This document shows, in pieces, positions 27,356 to 37,349 of a DNA stretch of 64,000 bases. A program made the translations under genes and the position numbers. This DNA comes from Corynebacterium kroppenstedtii DSM 44385. Its GTDB lineage: Bacteria > Actinomycetota > Actinomycetes > Mycobacteriales > Mycobacteriaceae. Position 1 is the first letter of the stretch, and each line of letters begins with the position of its first letter. Under the pieces are notes generated by a model that was not told the origin of the DNA, did not search any database, and saw only the letters and a list, made by a program, of their open reading frames with translations. Where the stretch lies: contig NC_012704.1 of NCBI RefSeq assembly GCF_000023145.1, positions 1,922,001-1,986,000 on the forward strand, read 5' to 3'.

Positions 27356-28432
27356 ATGTTCTCTCGTTCACGCTCCCCACTAGTACTTTTTGCCAGTTCT
27401 ACTGCCCTCACCGCGGCTCTCGCAGTGGGTGTGCCAGCACTAACGGCACCGGCGCCCGCAAACGCGGCACCCAGCATCCCGGATAACCTCCCTGTCTTCC
27501 CTCAGGTTCAGGAGAACCCGTCCATCACGGTCACCTTTGAAGATGGCACCCCCGCCGAAGGTGCAACCGTGCACCGCGGCGACGTTCTCCTGGTCCACGG
27601 TTCCGGGTTCTCCCCGCAAGCCAACAAGGGCGGCTTCCCACTTCCGGTACCCCCGGGCACGTCCAACGGCGTCTTCGTTCTCTACAGCGGGTTCCCCGAT
27701 CAGTGGAAGCCCAGTGAAAACGCCGACTCCTCCACCCGCAAGCACCCCCACGATCAGATGGCGTGGGTCATGCCCAAGGGAACACTCGACGCAATTCCGC
27801 AGCAGCCGATTGACATGCACCGTTCCATCGCTCGCCAGGCTCAACCCATGAACGACGACGGCACCTTCACCGCTCGTATCGTCGTCGATCCCCCTGAGCA
27901 GACACCCGGTACCAACTTCGGCGTGTACACCTACGCCGGCGGCGGATCCGTCAACCCTGCCGAGGAGCTCTACGTTCCCATCAACTACTCCCCCGAGCCT
28001 GGCCCGAACACTCCGCCAGCACCCACGGAGGACCTCGTCGTTAAGGCAAACGAGCTTTTCACGGCGACGAAACTGGCACAGGGTGGCGTTAATCCCAAGG
28101 ATGGTGCAGCCAAGCAAGACGATGCCCAGACGGTGTCGTTTAGCCGCGACCGTGCCGCCGAAAAAGCTGCAAACGATGGCATTCGTCGCTACAAGGGTTC
28201 CGTCACGGGGTCCGCACGGTTCAATGTTGTTGAGCTGACCGTCGCTAATCCGTGGATCATTACGCTGCCCAATGGCACCGAGATCCTGACTGCGGAGACA
28301 TCGGACGGTAACGTGGGGCCAGACTCGTTGACTCGGCGCCCCATCGGCATCTTGTCGCCCGCCAATGAGAATGGTGCGAAAACCTATGGCATCGGGCCAC
28401 TGCAGTACGGCGAGTTGACCGAGCAGCAGTAA
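27356..28432 (+). CDS. Secreted protein of unknown function
   Basis: 358 residues. A signal peptide covers about 1-37 (SRSRSPLVLFASS core, cleavage near ANA-AP). The mature part starts with a beta-rich segment (VTFEDGTPAEGATVHRGD, then LLVHGSGFSP) that resembles the neocarzinostatin/Ig-like folds seen in actinobacterial exported proteins. It continues with Trp- and Pro-rich stretches (YSGFPDQWKPS, DQMAWVMPKGTL). No cysteine, membrane anchor, LPxTG motif or catalytic motif was seen, so it is probably freely secreted. It is divergent from ugpA and 79 bp ahead of a rhodanese gene. I do not recognise a function. Confidence 0.72.
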   Translation: MFSRSRSPLVLFASSTALTAALAVGVPALTAPAPANAAPSIPDNLPVFPQVQENPSITVTFEDGTPAEGATVHRGDVLLVHGSGFSPQANKGGFPLPVPPGTSNGVFVLYSGFPDQWKPSENADSSTRKHPHDQMAWVMPKGTLDAIPQQPIDMHRSIARQAQPMNDDGTFTARIVVDPPEQTPGTNFGVYTYAGGGSVNPAEELYVPINYSPEPGPNTPPAPTEDLVVKANELFTATKLAQGGVNPKDGAAKQDDAQTVSFSRDRAAEKAANDGIRRYKGSVTGSARFNVVELTVANPWIITLPNGTEILTAETSDGNVGPDSLTRRPIGILSPANENGAKTYGIGPLQYGELTEQQ

Positions 28433-28511
28433 GACCGCGCCGATGGTTGCGCCGGTAGGTACGCCGAGTACGCCGAGATCGAACGCCATATACCCGACAA
28501 GGAGCAGATTT

Positions 28512-28814
28512 ATGGAAAGTGTGACAGTCCACGACATTCCCGACGGCGCGCAATTCGTCGACGTCCGCGAGGCAGATGAATATGCCGACGGCCATGCCGC
28601 GGGAGCTATCAACATTCCGCTCAGCGAATTAATGGGTCGCTACCAAGAACTGGACTTCGATCAACCGGCGTACATTATCTGTCTCTCCGGAGGACGGTCC
28701 ACCCGGGCCTGCCAATTCCTGGAGCAAAACGGCCTCGACGTCATCAACGTGAAGGACGGCACCCTCGCGTGGCGCGAAGCTAATCTCCCCATGGAGACGG
28801 GATCCGGCGACTAA
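28512..28814 (+). CDS. Rhodanese-like domain protein
   Basis: Single-domain sulfurtransferase of 100 residues. The family start FVDVREADEYADGHAAGAINIP and the active-site loop C57-LSGGRS are intact, so it should carry a persulfide on Cys57. Stand-alone rhodaneses of this size shuttle sulfur or act on thiosulfate; the physiological acceptor is unknown. ATG 28512 has AAGGAG 8 bp upstream and replaces an earlier in-frame ATG at 28443, which has no ribosome-binding site. A strong terminator follows at 28868. Confidence 0.9.
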   Translation: MESVTVHDIPDGAQFVDVREADEYADGHAAGAINIPLSELMGRYQELDFDQPAYIICLSGGRSTRACQFLEQNGLDVINVKDGTLAWREANLPMETGSGD

Positions 28815-28867
28815 GCTCCGACAGTTTTGGCAGCTAGGTCGGCCACGAAACGTCGGCTAGCCCTTAT

Positions 28868-28923
28868 AAACCTCGGTTACGCTGTGACAACTCGGTTGAG
28901 TTGCGCGCGCCGCCGAGGTTTTT
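28868..28923 (+). terminator. Rho-independent terminator with nested hairpin
   Basis: Outer arms AAACCTCGG (28868-28876) and CCGAGGTTT (28913-28921), run of five T (28919-28923), and an inner hairpin CAACTC-GGTT-GAGTTG (28888-28903). It ends the transcript of the secreted protein and the rhodanese. Confidence 0.75.
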
Positions 28924-28927
28924 CGCC

Positions 28928-28982
28928 GTCAATAATCGTTATTGAATAACTACGCTCTCGTAGTCAATACATAAGTCAATAC
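28928..28982. promoter_or_regulatory. Palindromes and repeats upstream of marR, likely operator region
   Basis: A perfect 7-3-7 palindrome TCAATAA-TCG-TTATTGA (28929-28945) is followed by ACTACG-CTCT-CGTAGT (28949-28964). GTCAATAC occurs at 28963 and 28975, and GTCAATAA at 28928. AT-rich 16-20 bp palindromes are the usual MarR binding sites, so the protein encoded 85 bp downstream may bind here. That is inference. Confidence 0.5.
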
Positions 28983-29067
28983 ACAATGGTCGAAGACGAT
29001 AACGACATCATTTTTGTGGGAAATATCAATTGTTTTTAATACCCCACTTTCGGCTAAGATCAGCAAT

Positions 29068-29607
29068 ATGGCGAAGTCGAGCAAGAAAAAGAAATCTGGT
29101 CATAAGCCAGATAAATCAAACAAGGATGAGAATAAGGCTGCCCAAGGTGCAGATGGCACCGAAACCGCGCCAGCTACCCTCACCTCGGAAGTCGAAGACT
29201 CGCTTTTTTACCAGGTGTACCAGCTGAACAAAATGTTCAGAGAGGTCGCCGATAACACCCTCAATGAATTCGAACTCTCTCAACGCGCGTACTGGCTTCT
29301 TGAATGCGTCCGACGCGACAAGGGCTATTCCCAAAGTGAGCTCGGAGAACTCCTCGGCGTTGACCGTTCCGACATGGTCCGCCTCATCGACTCATTAGAG
29401 GAAGACAACCTTCTCCAGCGGGTACGCTCGACAGAAGACCGTCGAAAACAACTTATTACAATTACGCCAGACGGTATTACTGTTCGACACAAGATTCGTC
29501 ACGCGCTGACCGACGCCGAAAATGATCTGCTCGACGAACTCAACGACAAGCAGAGCAACCGCCTACGGAAATACACCAGCAAGCTAACCACGGGAGTGTC
29601 ATTGTGA
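29068..29607 (+). CDS. MarR-family transcriptional regulator
   Basis: 179 residues. A lysine-rich, low-complexity N terminus (KSSKKKKSGHKPDK) leads into a winged-helix core. The recognition region is YSQSELGELLGVDRSDMVRLIDSLEED and the wing RSTEDRRKQLITITPDG, followed by a dimerising helix. I start at ATG 29068; a GTG at 29014 adds 18 unlikely residues. Its stop overlaps the start of the next gene as GTGA, so the regulator and the adenylation-like protein are made together. Palindromes at 28928-28982 suggest autoregulation. Confidence 0.85.
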   Translation: MAKSSKKKKSGHKPDKSNKDENKAAQGADGTETAPATLTSEVEDSLFYQVYQLNKMFREVADNTLNEFELSQRAYWLLECVRRDKGYSQSELGELLGVDRSDMVRLIDSLEEDNLLQRVRSTEDRRKQLITITPDGITVRHKIRHALTDAENDLLDELNDKQSNRLRKYTSKLTTGVSL

Positions 29608-31517
29608 ATTCGCGGAGAGTGTTGGGGAACCATTCGCTCGCTTCACAACCACACACTCTCACACGGATTTTTGCTGATCAGGCCGACGCCACTCCCGATG
29701 CCCTCGCTATCGACACGGGCACCCAAACCATCACATACGCTCGCCTCTCGCAGCGGTATCACGAGATTGCCGACGAACTACGCACTGTCGCCGGACGTGG
29801 CGACCGCGTCGGTATCGCCATTGCCTACCCTATCGAGTACTACGCTGCCCTCCTTGCGACCATGTCTATCGGAGCAGCGTATGTCCCTGTTTCGGCGGAT
29901 TCTGTACACGGTCAGGGACGCCAGGACGCCAACCGGTCCGACACTGAACTGTCTGCGGACCACACTGCCCACGACTCGGCGAACTCGCGGGATTCGATCG
30001 CTCGCCGGTCGGCCGCGGGAGAAAACCGGTCACGCGCTGGAAACAACGGAAGACAACAATCCCACGCCCACGGTGGAACGGTCCCTTACTCGGCGTTGAC
30101 CTCGCGCCCACGCGCTATACCACGGTCACCCGAACCGGCCTCCGGATATTCCCTCGCCGAGGTGAGCGCCGGACTCCGGCTCACCGCCGCTGTAACAGAC
30201 GCGGGCGTTCAACCCCTCCGGCCGGCAACGCGCCAGGCCCACAAGCCATCCCCCTCCGACGCCGCCGCTGTGTTCTTCTGCCGTCGATCATTGGTGCTCC
30301 CCCATCGTTGCGCCACCGCCGGAATCAGTGCGGAAACACACCTTTTTGTGCCCGACGAACCCATCGGCGCTGGCGACCGCATCGGCCAGATAGCGTCACA
30401 CACGGATCCCCGCAGCATCGAAGAAATGTGGCTGGCCTGGTCCACCGGCGCGTGTCTCGTGCCCTACACAAATAACCGTTACACAAATAACGCTGCCCAC
30501 GAATCCGTCGCCCCGATGACCATTGATCGCTGGATCGCAGACCGCAGCATCTCTGTCATATCGACGACACCGAGCGACGTGTTGTCCTGGCACACCGACC
30601 CCACCGCATTACGCCTACTCATCCTGGGCGGCGAGCCCTGCCCCGCCGACATCACGCGCGTCATGGCCGGACGCGAAGTATGGAATACGTACCGCACTGA
30701 AGCGACAGGGGTCACGTCGGCAGCCAAAATAACCCCGGAGACTCCCCTATCGCTCATGGGGCAGCCGCTGGCCGGGTGGGAAGCAATCGTCATTGACGAA
30801 GTGGGGCACCCCGTCGAGCCTGGGCGGGCCGGAGAGCTTGTGATCAGCGGTGTTGGGCTCGCCCACTATTTCGACCTCATCCACGATGCGGAGACCTTCG
30901 CGCCCGTGTCCCAATTCGGCTGGAACCGCGCGTACAGGACCGGCGACCTCGTCACCGTCGGTGATGACGGGCTGCATTTCGTGCGGCATATCGATGAACA
31001 GGCGCGCATCAGTGGGCACCGCGTGGACCTCATCCATGTCGACGCTGTTCTCCACGACCTTCCGGGTGCCGACGACACCACGGCGGCGCTCACGACGTCG
31101 ACGCACGGGCCGAAGCTGCTGGGGTACGTCCAGAGTAAGAGCCTGACGGAAAAGTCGGCGCAAACGTATCTTGCCCGGCGCGTGCCACGGGCGCTGATGC
31201 CATCTATTCACGTCGTGAATGCGCTGCCCCACCAGCCGGAGGCCTCTCATCCGCCGACGTCATCTGGGAAAACGGCTTCTGAGCATGAGTCGCAGAGCTC
31301 CACCCAGAAGGCCGCCGATACTAAGACACATGATGAGGCGACGACAATTCCGTCGACACGTGATACGTCGACACCCCCGACCACGCCTCCACAGCAAAGC
31401 CCCACTACTGCGATCGTGCCGGCTACACAGGGCTCGTCGTCGCAACGAAAAATGAGCTTCCGCGGTGGATGGCGGAAGCTTATGGCAACGATCGGTCGCT
31501 GGTTCAGAGGGAACTAA
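29604..31517 (+). CDS. Degenerate adenylation (AMP-binding) domain protein with basic amphipathic tail
   Basis: 637 residues related to stand-alone NRPS-type adenylation domains. The N-terminal part is normal (FADQADATPDALAID, TITYARLSQRYHEIADEL, AAYVPVSADS). The P-loop motif A3 (SGTTG-type) is absent: residues 100-230 are a Ser/Arg-rich spacer and then FFCRRSLVLPHRC. A5 is altered (NTYRTEATGV), while GELVISGVGLA and YRTGDL (A6, A7) are kept. The A10 lysine motif NGK is replaced by a Pro/Ser stretch. A 90-residue Ser/Thr/Pro-rich linker ends in a basic amphipathic helix with two Trp (residues 618-637). It probably does not form acyl-adenylates in the usual way and may bind membrane. It is coupled to marR by a 4-bp overlap and converges with ppk2. 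Confidence 0.72.
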   Translation: MNSRRVLGNHSLASQPHTLTRIFADQADATPDALAIDTGTQTITYARLSQRYHEIADELRTVAGRGDRVGIAIAYPIEYYAALLATMSIGAAYVPVSADSVHGQGRQDANRSDTELSADHTAHDSANSRDSIARRSAAGENRSRAGNNGRQQSHAHGGTVPYSALTSRPRAIPRSPEPASGYSLAEVSAGLRLTAAVTDAGVQPLRPATRQAHKPSPSDAAAVFFCRRSLVLPHRCATAGISAETHLFVPDEPIGAGDRIGQIASHTDPRSIEEMWLAWSTGACLVPYTNNRYTNNAAHESVAPMTIDRWIADRSISVISTTPSDVLSWHTDPTALRLLILGGEPCPADITRVMAGREVWNTYRTEATGVTSAAKITPETPLSLMGQPLAGWEAIVIDEVGHPVEPGRAGELVISGVGLAHYFDLIHDAETFAPVSQFGWNRAYRTGDLVTVGDDGLHFVRHIDEQARISGHRVDLIHVDAVLHDLPGADDTTAALTTSTHGPKLLGYVQSKSLTEKSAQTYLARRVPRALMPSIHVVNALPHQPEASHPPTSSGKTASEHESQSSTQKAADTKTHDEATTIPSTRDTSTPPTTPPQQSPTTAIVPATQGSSSQRKMSFRGGWRKLMATIGRWFRGN

Positions 31518-31541
31518 TCACCAGAAACTCATCACCGGGGA

Positions 31542-32507
31542 CTAGTCACCGATTTGGTCGCGGCCGCGCTTGACAATCTTCGGATCGGGCTGGCCGACAA
31601 TGTCGTAGTCCTTATCCGTGTACTCGAACTTTGAGAGCACATAGCGCATCGCGTTGATACGTGCGCGCTTCTTGTCATTGGATTTAATCGTGATCCACGG
31701 CGACTCGTTGGTGTCCGTGTAGCGGAACTGCTCTTCCTTGGCCCGGGTGTAATCGTCCCACTTGTCCAGGGACGCCAAGTCCATTGGCGAGAGCTTCCAC
31801 TGTCGCACGGGGTCAACCTGGCGGATGGCGAAGCGGGTGCGCTGCTCTTTCTGCGTCACCGAGAACCACAGCTTGGTCAAGCTAATTCCGGACCCCATAA
31901 TCATGTTTTCCAGCATGGGGACCTCGCGCAAGAACTCCGCGTGCTGCGACTCTGTACAGAATCCCATCACGCGCTCGACGCCGGACCTGTTGTACCAGGA
32001 GCGGTCGAAGAACACGATTTCACCAGCCGCGGGATAGTGCTCGATGTAACGCTGGAAATACCAGGACGTGGATTCACGCGGCGACGGCTTTTCCAAAGCG
32101 ACGGTCCGCGCACCACGGGGATTCAAGTGCTCATTGAAGCGCTTAATCGTGCCACCCTTACCTGCGGCGTCACGCCCTTCGAAGAGAATGATGTGCTTCT
32201 GGCCCGTGTCCTTCGTCCAGTTCTGCCATTTCAGCAACTCGATCTGAAGGGCACGCTTAATATGCTCGTATTCCTTACGAGTCATGCGCTCGTCGTAGGG
32301 GTAGTTTTCACGCCATGTATCTACACGATGCCCATCGGGGGTAATGAGTACTGGGTCATCTTCATCGGAGTCATCGACGATATAGCCTTCGGTATCAGCA
32401 AGGTCGACGACGTGGAACTCCTCATCGTTCGAGGTTTTTCCCTCCTTAGCACCGTCCTCGGCGCTAGTGGTGTCCTTTTTCCGATCGTCTTCATCAGCCA
32501 TATTCAA
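31542..32507 (-). CDS. ppk2: Polyphosphate kinase 2
   Basis: Transfers phosphate between polyphosphate and nucleotides (usually making GTP or ATP in corynebacteria). 321 residues. About 85 acidic N-terminal residues precede the kinase: Walker A FEGRDAAGKGG, Walker B-type FFDRSWYNRSGVERVMGF, then lid residues in SVTQKEQRTRF and QWKLSPMDLASLDKWDDY. That is one PPK2 domain, as in class I enzymes. Two starts (ATG 32507 and 32501) are possible. It stands alone on the minus strand, 237 bp behind groEL and separated from it by a strong terminator. Confidence 0.94.
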   Translation of the reverse strand: MNMADEDDRKKDTTSAEDGAKEGKTSNDEEFHVVDLADTEGYIVDDSDEDDPVLITPDGHRVDTWRENYPYDERMTRKEYEHIKRALQIELLKWQNWTKDTGQKHIILFEGRDAAGKGGTIKRFNEHLNPRGARTVALEKPSPRESTSWYFQRYIEHYPAAGEIVFFDRSWYNRSGVERVMGFCTESQHAEFLREVPMLENMIMGSGISLTKLWFSVTQKEQRTRFAIRQVDPVRQWKLSPMDLASLDKWDDYTRAKEEQFRYTDTNESPWITIKSNDKKRARINAMRYVLSKFEYTDKDYDIVGQPDPKIVKRGRDQIGD

Positions 32508-32632
32508 AGTCTATGACGAACGGGCGTTGAACCGGGCATCAACTAGGCAGGTCGGGGGGTTAATGTGGGGGTTACCTCCCCCACACCGCCGCTATTCGGC
32601 ACGAATCACCAGACCCAACCGACATAACAAAA

Positions 32633-32662
32633 ACAGACCGTTCCGAGATCGGAACGGTCTGT
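32633..32662 (-). terminator. Rho-independent terminator of groEL
   Basis: Perfect 14-bp arms (ACAGACCGTTCCGA and its complement, 32633-32646 and 32649-32662) with a two-base loop. On the minus strand a TTTTT run follows directly. It lies 83 bp past the groEL stop. Confidence 0.85.
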
Positions 32663-32744
32663 CAGTGCTTATCAGGTGTCACGGTCATTGACCACGCGGT
32701 TAGAAAACCCGCGGTCCAACAACTCAACCTTTATGTGGTTCTAT

Positions 32745-34478
<1,734 letters not shown>

Positions 34479-34511
34479 TCACCACAGCCGGTGAACATTT
34501 GTTGTAACTCT

Positions 34512-34538
34512 CTGGCACTCACAGTCCCGGAGTGCTAA
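34512..34538. promoter_or_regulatory. CIRCE element (HrcA operator)
   Basis: CTGGCACTC-N9-GAGTGCTAA at 34512-34538 matches the CIRCE consensus TTAGCACTC-N9-GAGTGCTAA except for two bases in one arm. It lies in the divergent gap between groEL and the M20 peptidase gene, so HrcA could affect both. Confidence 0.9.
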
Positions 34539-34637
34539 CTCTTGTTTAGCAGTCTCGGGCTTAGAGTGCAAGGTTTCTGGTGGAGATGGTTGCAGTCCGA
34601 CGCTGCCCCTCCCCTCGAGGGCGCTACCCTAGGGAGC

Positions 34638-36080
34638 ATGACTCACGACGCTGCAGACAGCAAAGACACACACTCGACGGATACGGCGAGCATCTATTCT
34701 TCCGAGGAAGCCACCCGCTACGTCACCTCACGAATGGACGACGTTCGCTCGTGGTTAACCGAGCTCGTGGGCTGCGCTTCTGTCCACGACTTCGCCGGCC
34801 TCGAGGAGGAAACAACCCGCGCCGCAAACTGGGTGGTCGACGCGTTTACGGCCGCCGGCATCCCCGTCGAAAAGCACAAGACTGCCGACGGTTCCACTGC
34901 CGTGATTGGCTTGCGCCAGCCCAGCGACGGTATGCCGACCGTCATGCTGTACTCGCATTATGACGTCCAGCCGGCGACTGATACCGACGCCTGGGATTCC
35001 GACCCGTGGACGCTCACCGAGCGCAACGGACGGTGGTACGGGCGCGGCACCGCGGATTGCAAAGGCAATGTTGTGATGCACCTCGCGGCTCTCCACGGGC
35101 TCAAGGAGTGGGAGGAACTGCACCCGGAAGCACCGAAGCTCGGTATCCGCGTTGTCGTCGAGGGGTCCGAAGAGCGCGGCGGTGCCGGATTGGACGCACT
35201 ATTAGAGGAGCGTCCCGAGCTTTTTGCTGCCGACGACATTCTGATCGCTGATTCCGGTTCCGATCGTGTTGGCGAACCGGCGCTGTGCACGTCGTTACGC
35301 GGTAGCGCAGGGGTAAAAGTCACCCTGCAGACGCTGGAAGGGCCTGTTCACTCGGGACAATTCGGCGGAGCTGCGCCCGATGCCCTTCTGGCGATGATCC
35401 ACCTTCTCGGCACGCTGCACGATGAGAATGGGCTTCTCGCTGTCGACGGTTTGGACACCTCAGGTCATTGGGATGGTAACCAAGCCGATCCAGAGAATTT
35501 CCGTAAAGACGCGTCTGTGCTGGATGGTGTTGAGCTTTACGGAGCGGCCGGCACCACGCATGGCGACGGACCCAGCGTGACCGACCTCACCGTCGCACAG
35601 CCAGCCATTACGGTCACGGCTCTGGACGCAGTTCCCACCAAGGACGTCATCAATGCTGTGCCGGCCAGCTGTGCTGCCGTGTTGAACCTGCGTGTGCCCT
35701 CGACCATGGATCCCGTGGAGGCGCAGGACACACTCGTCAAGCACTTGGAAAACCATGTGCCGTGGGGTACGCACATCACCATCGAACGCGAGTCGATCGG
35801 CGAGCCTTTCCACGCCGACACCTCCGGGCCGCTCCACGCCACCCTCGGCCAGGCCATGACCGACGCTTTCCAGACGGACGTCGTGTACAACGCCTCTGGC
35901 GGGTCGATCCCGCTCTGCGCGGGCCTGCTCAAGGCCAATCCCAACGCTGAGCTCGCACTCTTCGGTGTCGAGGAACCCGAAGCGCGGATCCACAGCGCTA
36001 ACGAGTCGGTTGATCCGTCCGAAATCAAGCACTTCGCGATCGCGGAGTTGCTCTTCCTCGCACGATTCGGGAGGGACTGA
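34638..36080 (+). CDS. M20-family dipeptidase
   Basis: Zinc-dependent cytoplasmic peptidase of about 480 residues. Metal-ligand regions: YSHYDVQP (first His and Asp), GRGTADCKGN (bridging Asp), EGSEERGG (catalytic Glu and ligand). The dimerisation (lid) domain follows around RGSAGVKVTLQTLEGPVHSG. AGLLKANPNAELALFGVEEP and RIHSANESVDPSEI supply the last ligand near the end. The open frame reaches up to 34542, but ATG 34638 has AGGGA 4 bp before it and gives the family length. The 34389-34637 gap carries CIRCE, and the terminator at 36109 ends the gene. Confidence 0.9.
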   Translation: MTHDAADSKDTHSTDTASIYSSEEATRYVTSRMDDVRSWLTELVGCASVHDFAGLEEETTRAANWVVDAFTAAGIPVEKHKTADGSTAVIGLRQPSDGMPTVMLYSHYDVQPATDTDAWDSDPWTLTERNGRWYGRGTADCKGNVVMHLAALHGLKEWEELHPEAPKLGIRVVVEGSEERGGAGLDALLEERPELFAADDILIADSGSDRVGEPALCTSLRGSAGVKVTLQTLEGPVHSGQFGGAAPDALLAMIHLLGTLHDENGLLAVDGLDTSGHWDGNQADPENFRKDASVLDGVELYGAAGTTHGDGPSVTDLTVAQPAITVTALDAVPTKDVINAVPASCAAVLNLRVPSTMDPVEAQDTLVKHLENHVPWGTHITIERESIGEPFHADTSGPLHATLGQAMTDAFQTDVVYNASGGSIPLCAGLLKANPNAELALFGVEEPEARIHSANESVDPSEIKHFAIAELLFLARFGRD

Positions 36081-36108
36081 CCACACCCCACCCACTACCC
36101 CCGCTATA

Positions 36109-36165
36109 ACCCCCTCAAGCAGATATTCCGCATGGCGAGAATCTGCATGTTCAGGGGGTATTTTT
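36109..36165 (+). terminator. Rho-independent terminator of the M20 peptidase gene
   Basis: Arms ACCCCCT (36109-36115) and AGGGGGT (36153-36159), inner stem GCAGAT/ATCTGC (36119-36146), then ATTTTT. It lies 29 bp past the stop codon. Confidence 0.75.
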
Positions 36166-36277
36166 ATGCACTTTTTCTCCAGCTACAGCTCAAGCGCGGC
36201 GTCGTTTTACCCCCGATCCACAACCGTGTATCCAAACCATGTTGCGTGGGCCACACGACGTCGATACAGTTGCCACC

Positions 36278-36430
36278 ATGCTTAAGGCGAACCTTAAGGG
36301 ACTTCGCAACCTCAAGCACTCGGCTCCGGCCACCTCGGGCACCCTCGAGGTCACCGCAGCGTCGGCCCTCATCGCGGCCCCCGCGCTACGAGTACTTAAG
36401 GCTAGCGACCTCGGTGGCGAGCAGGACTGA
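36278..36430 (+). CDS. Small protein of 50 residues, unknown
   Basis: ATG 36278 to TGA 36430. Third codon positions are mostly G or C (LKANLKGLRNLKHSAPATSG and on), as expected for real coding sequence here. The N-terminal 18 residues are basic and amphipathic; an alanine-rich hydrophobic stretch follows (TAASALIAAPALRVL). No ribosome-binding site is obvious; GATACAGT lies 13 bp before the start and could be a -10, giving a nearly leaderless mRNA. I do not recognise a family. Chance reading frame remains possible. Confidence 0.45.
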   Translation: MLKANLKGLRNLKHSAPATSGTLEVTAASALIAAPALRVLKASDLGGEQD

Positions 36431-36562
36431 CCTCGTCCACCCAGGATTGAGCCCAGAACCCCAGGCCCCGTCAGTCCGCCCGCCCGTGATGGCCACCGCG
36501 CTATCACCCCGGCTACAACTGACGATGGCACCGTCCGATAACGACGGATTCGCTCGATCCTG

Positions 36563-37312
36563 ATGGCCCACACACGGCCCCTGATCACACTGAGCGACCA
36601 CCACGACGACTGGCCAACATTTTCCAGCGTCATCACAACACCATCGCGGTCCCGTCGACACAAGACAAAGTCGACACAGGACAAAGCTGTACCCAGGGTG
36701 AAGCGCCAAAGAAATAAGGATTCCGCCCCCGTGTATATCTACACCCCCAGCCGACGCCGCACACACTCATTCACCCGGGACACCACCAGAGCTTTCTCCA
36801 CACCCAACCAGGGCACGAACTTCGAGGCGCAACCCACCCGTCGCACTTTTGCCGACGACCCCTTCCGCGCCCGATTCGGCCACCGACTGCCCCGCGGATT
36901 GCGGGAACAAGCCCACGGCATGGCCTGGCGGACGTTCACGGAAACATTTTGCGCTCCCGGTGGGGCGCTGAGCTTACAATCGCTGAACCACGAGCAGCTG
37001 CGCGCCGGGCGTCGTCGCTACACCATCACCCTGGCTGACAGCTCGCAGCCGTCCTCCCAGCGCACCTCCACCCACACCATCACATCGATGGGTGCTATCA
37101 GCGCCATGACCCACATCCTGGCTGACGGTGGGCGTCGCGTCGAGATCCTGGAATTCCACCAGTTCACGATCTTCGAAGCAACCGTCACCATGATCTATGC
37201 GGCCCATGATCGTCGGAAAGTCTGGACCGTCGGCTTCGGTTCCAACCCCGATATCTCCGCTGCGAATTCCCTGGTCAACGCAGCCAATCGCCTGTACCCG
37301 ACCGTTAAATAA
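36563..37312 (+). CDS. Stand-alone LeuA-type regulatory (dimerisation) domain protein
   Basis: 249 residues. The first 90 are Arg/Thr/Ser-rich and unlike anything I know. From about residue 120 the protein matches the C-terminal allosteric domain of 2-isopropylmalate/homocitrate synthases: GRRRYTITLADS, SMGAISAMTHILADGGRRVEI, EFHQFTIFEATVTMIYA, then WTVGFGSNPDISAANSLVNAANR. No TIM-barrel synthase domain is present. Such regulatory-domain-only proteins occur in actinobacteria; whether they bind leucine or partner a synthase is unknown. ATG 36563 is used, but a start nearer the domain cannot be excluded. Confidence 0.72.
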   Translation: MAHTRPLITLSDHHDDWPTFSSVITTPSRSRRHKTKSTQDKAVPRVKRQRNKDSAPVYIYTPSRRRTHSFTRDTTRAFSTPNQGTNFEAQPTRRTFADDPFRARFGHRLPRGLREQAHGMAWRTFTETFCAPGGALSLQSLNHEQLRAGRRRYTITLADSSQPSSQRTSTHTITSMGAISAMTHILADGGRRVEILEFHQFTIFEATVTMIYAAHDRRKVWTVGFGSNPDISAANSLVNAANRLYPTVK

Positions 37313-37349
37313 GCCGGCCACCCGTCGGCCGGGAATCGCCAGCCGGCAA

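Noticed and set aside
27440..28615. 391-codon open frame on the minus strand
   Set aside because: Antisense shadow of the secreted protein and rhodanese genes, caused by high-GC codon use; no signal, domain or ribosome-binding site.
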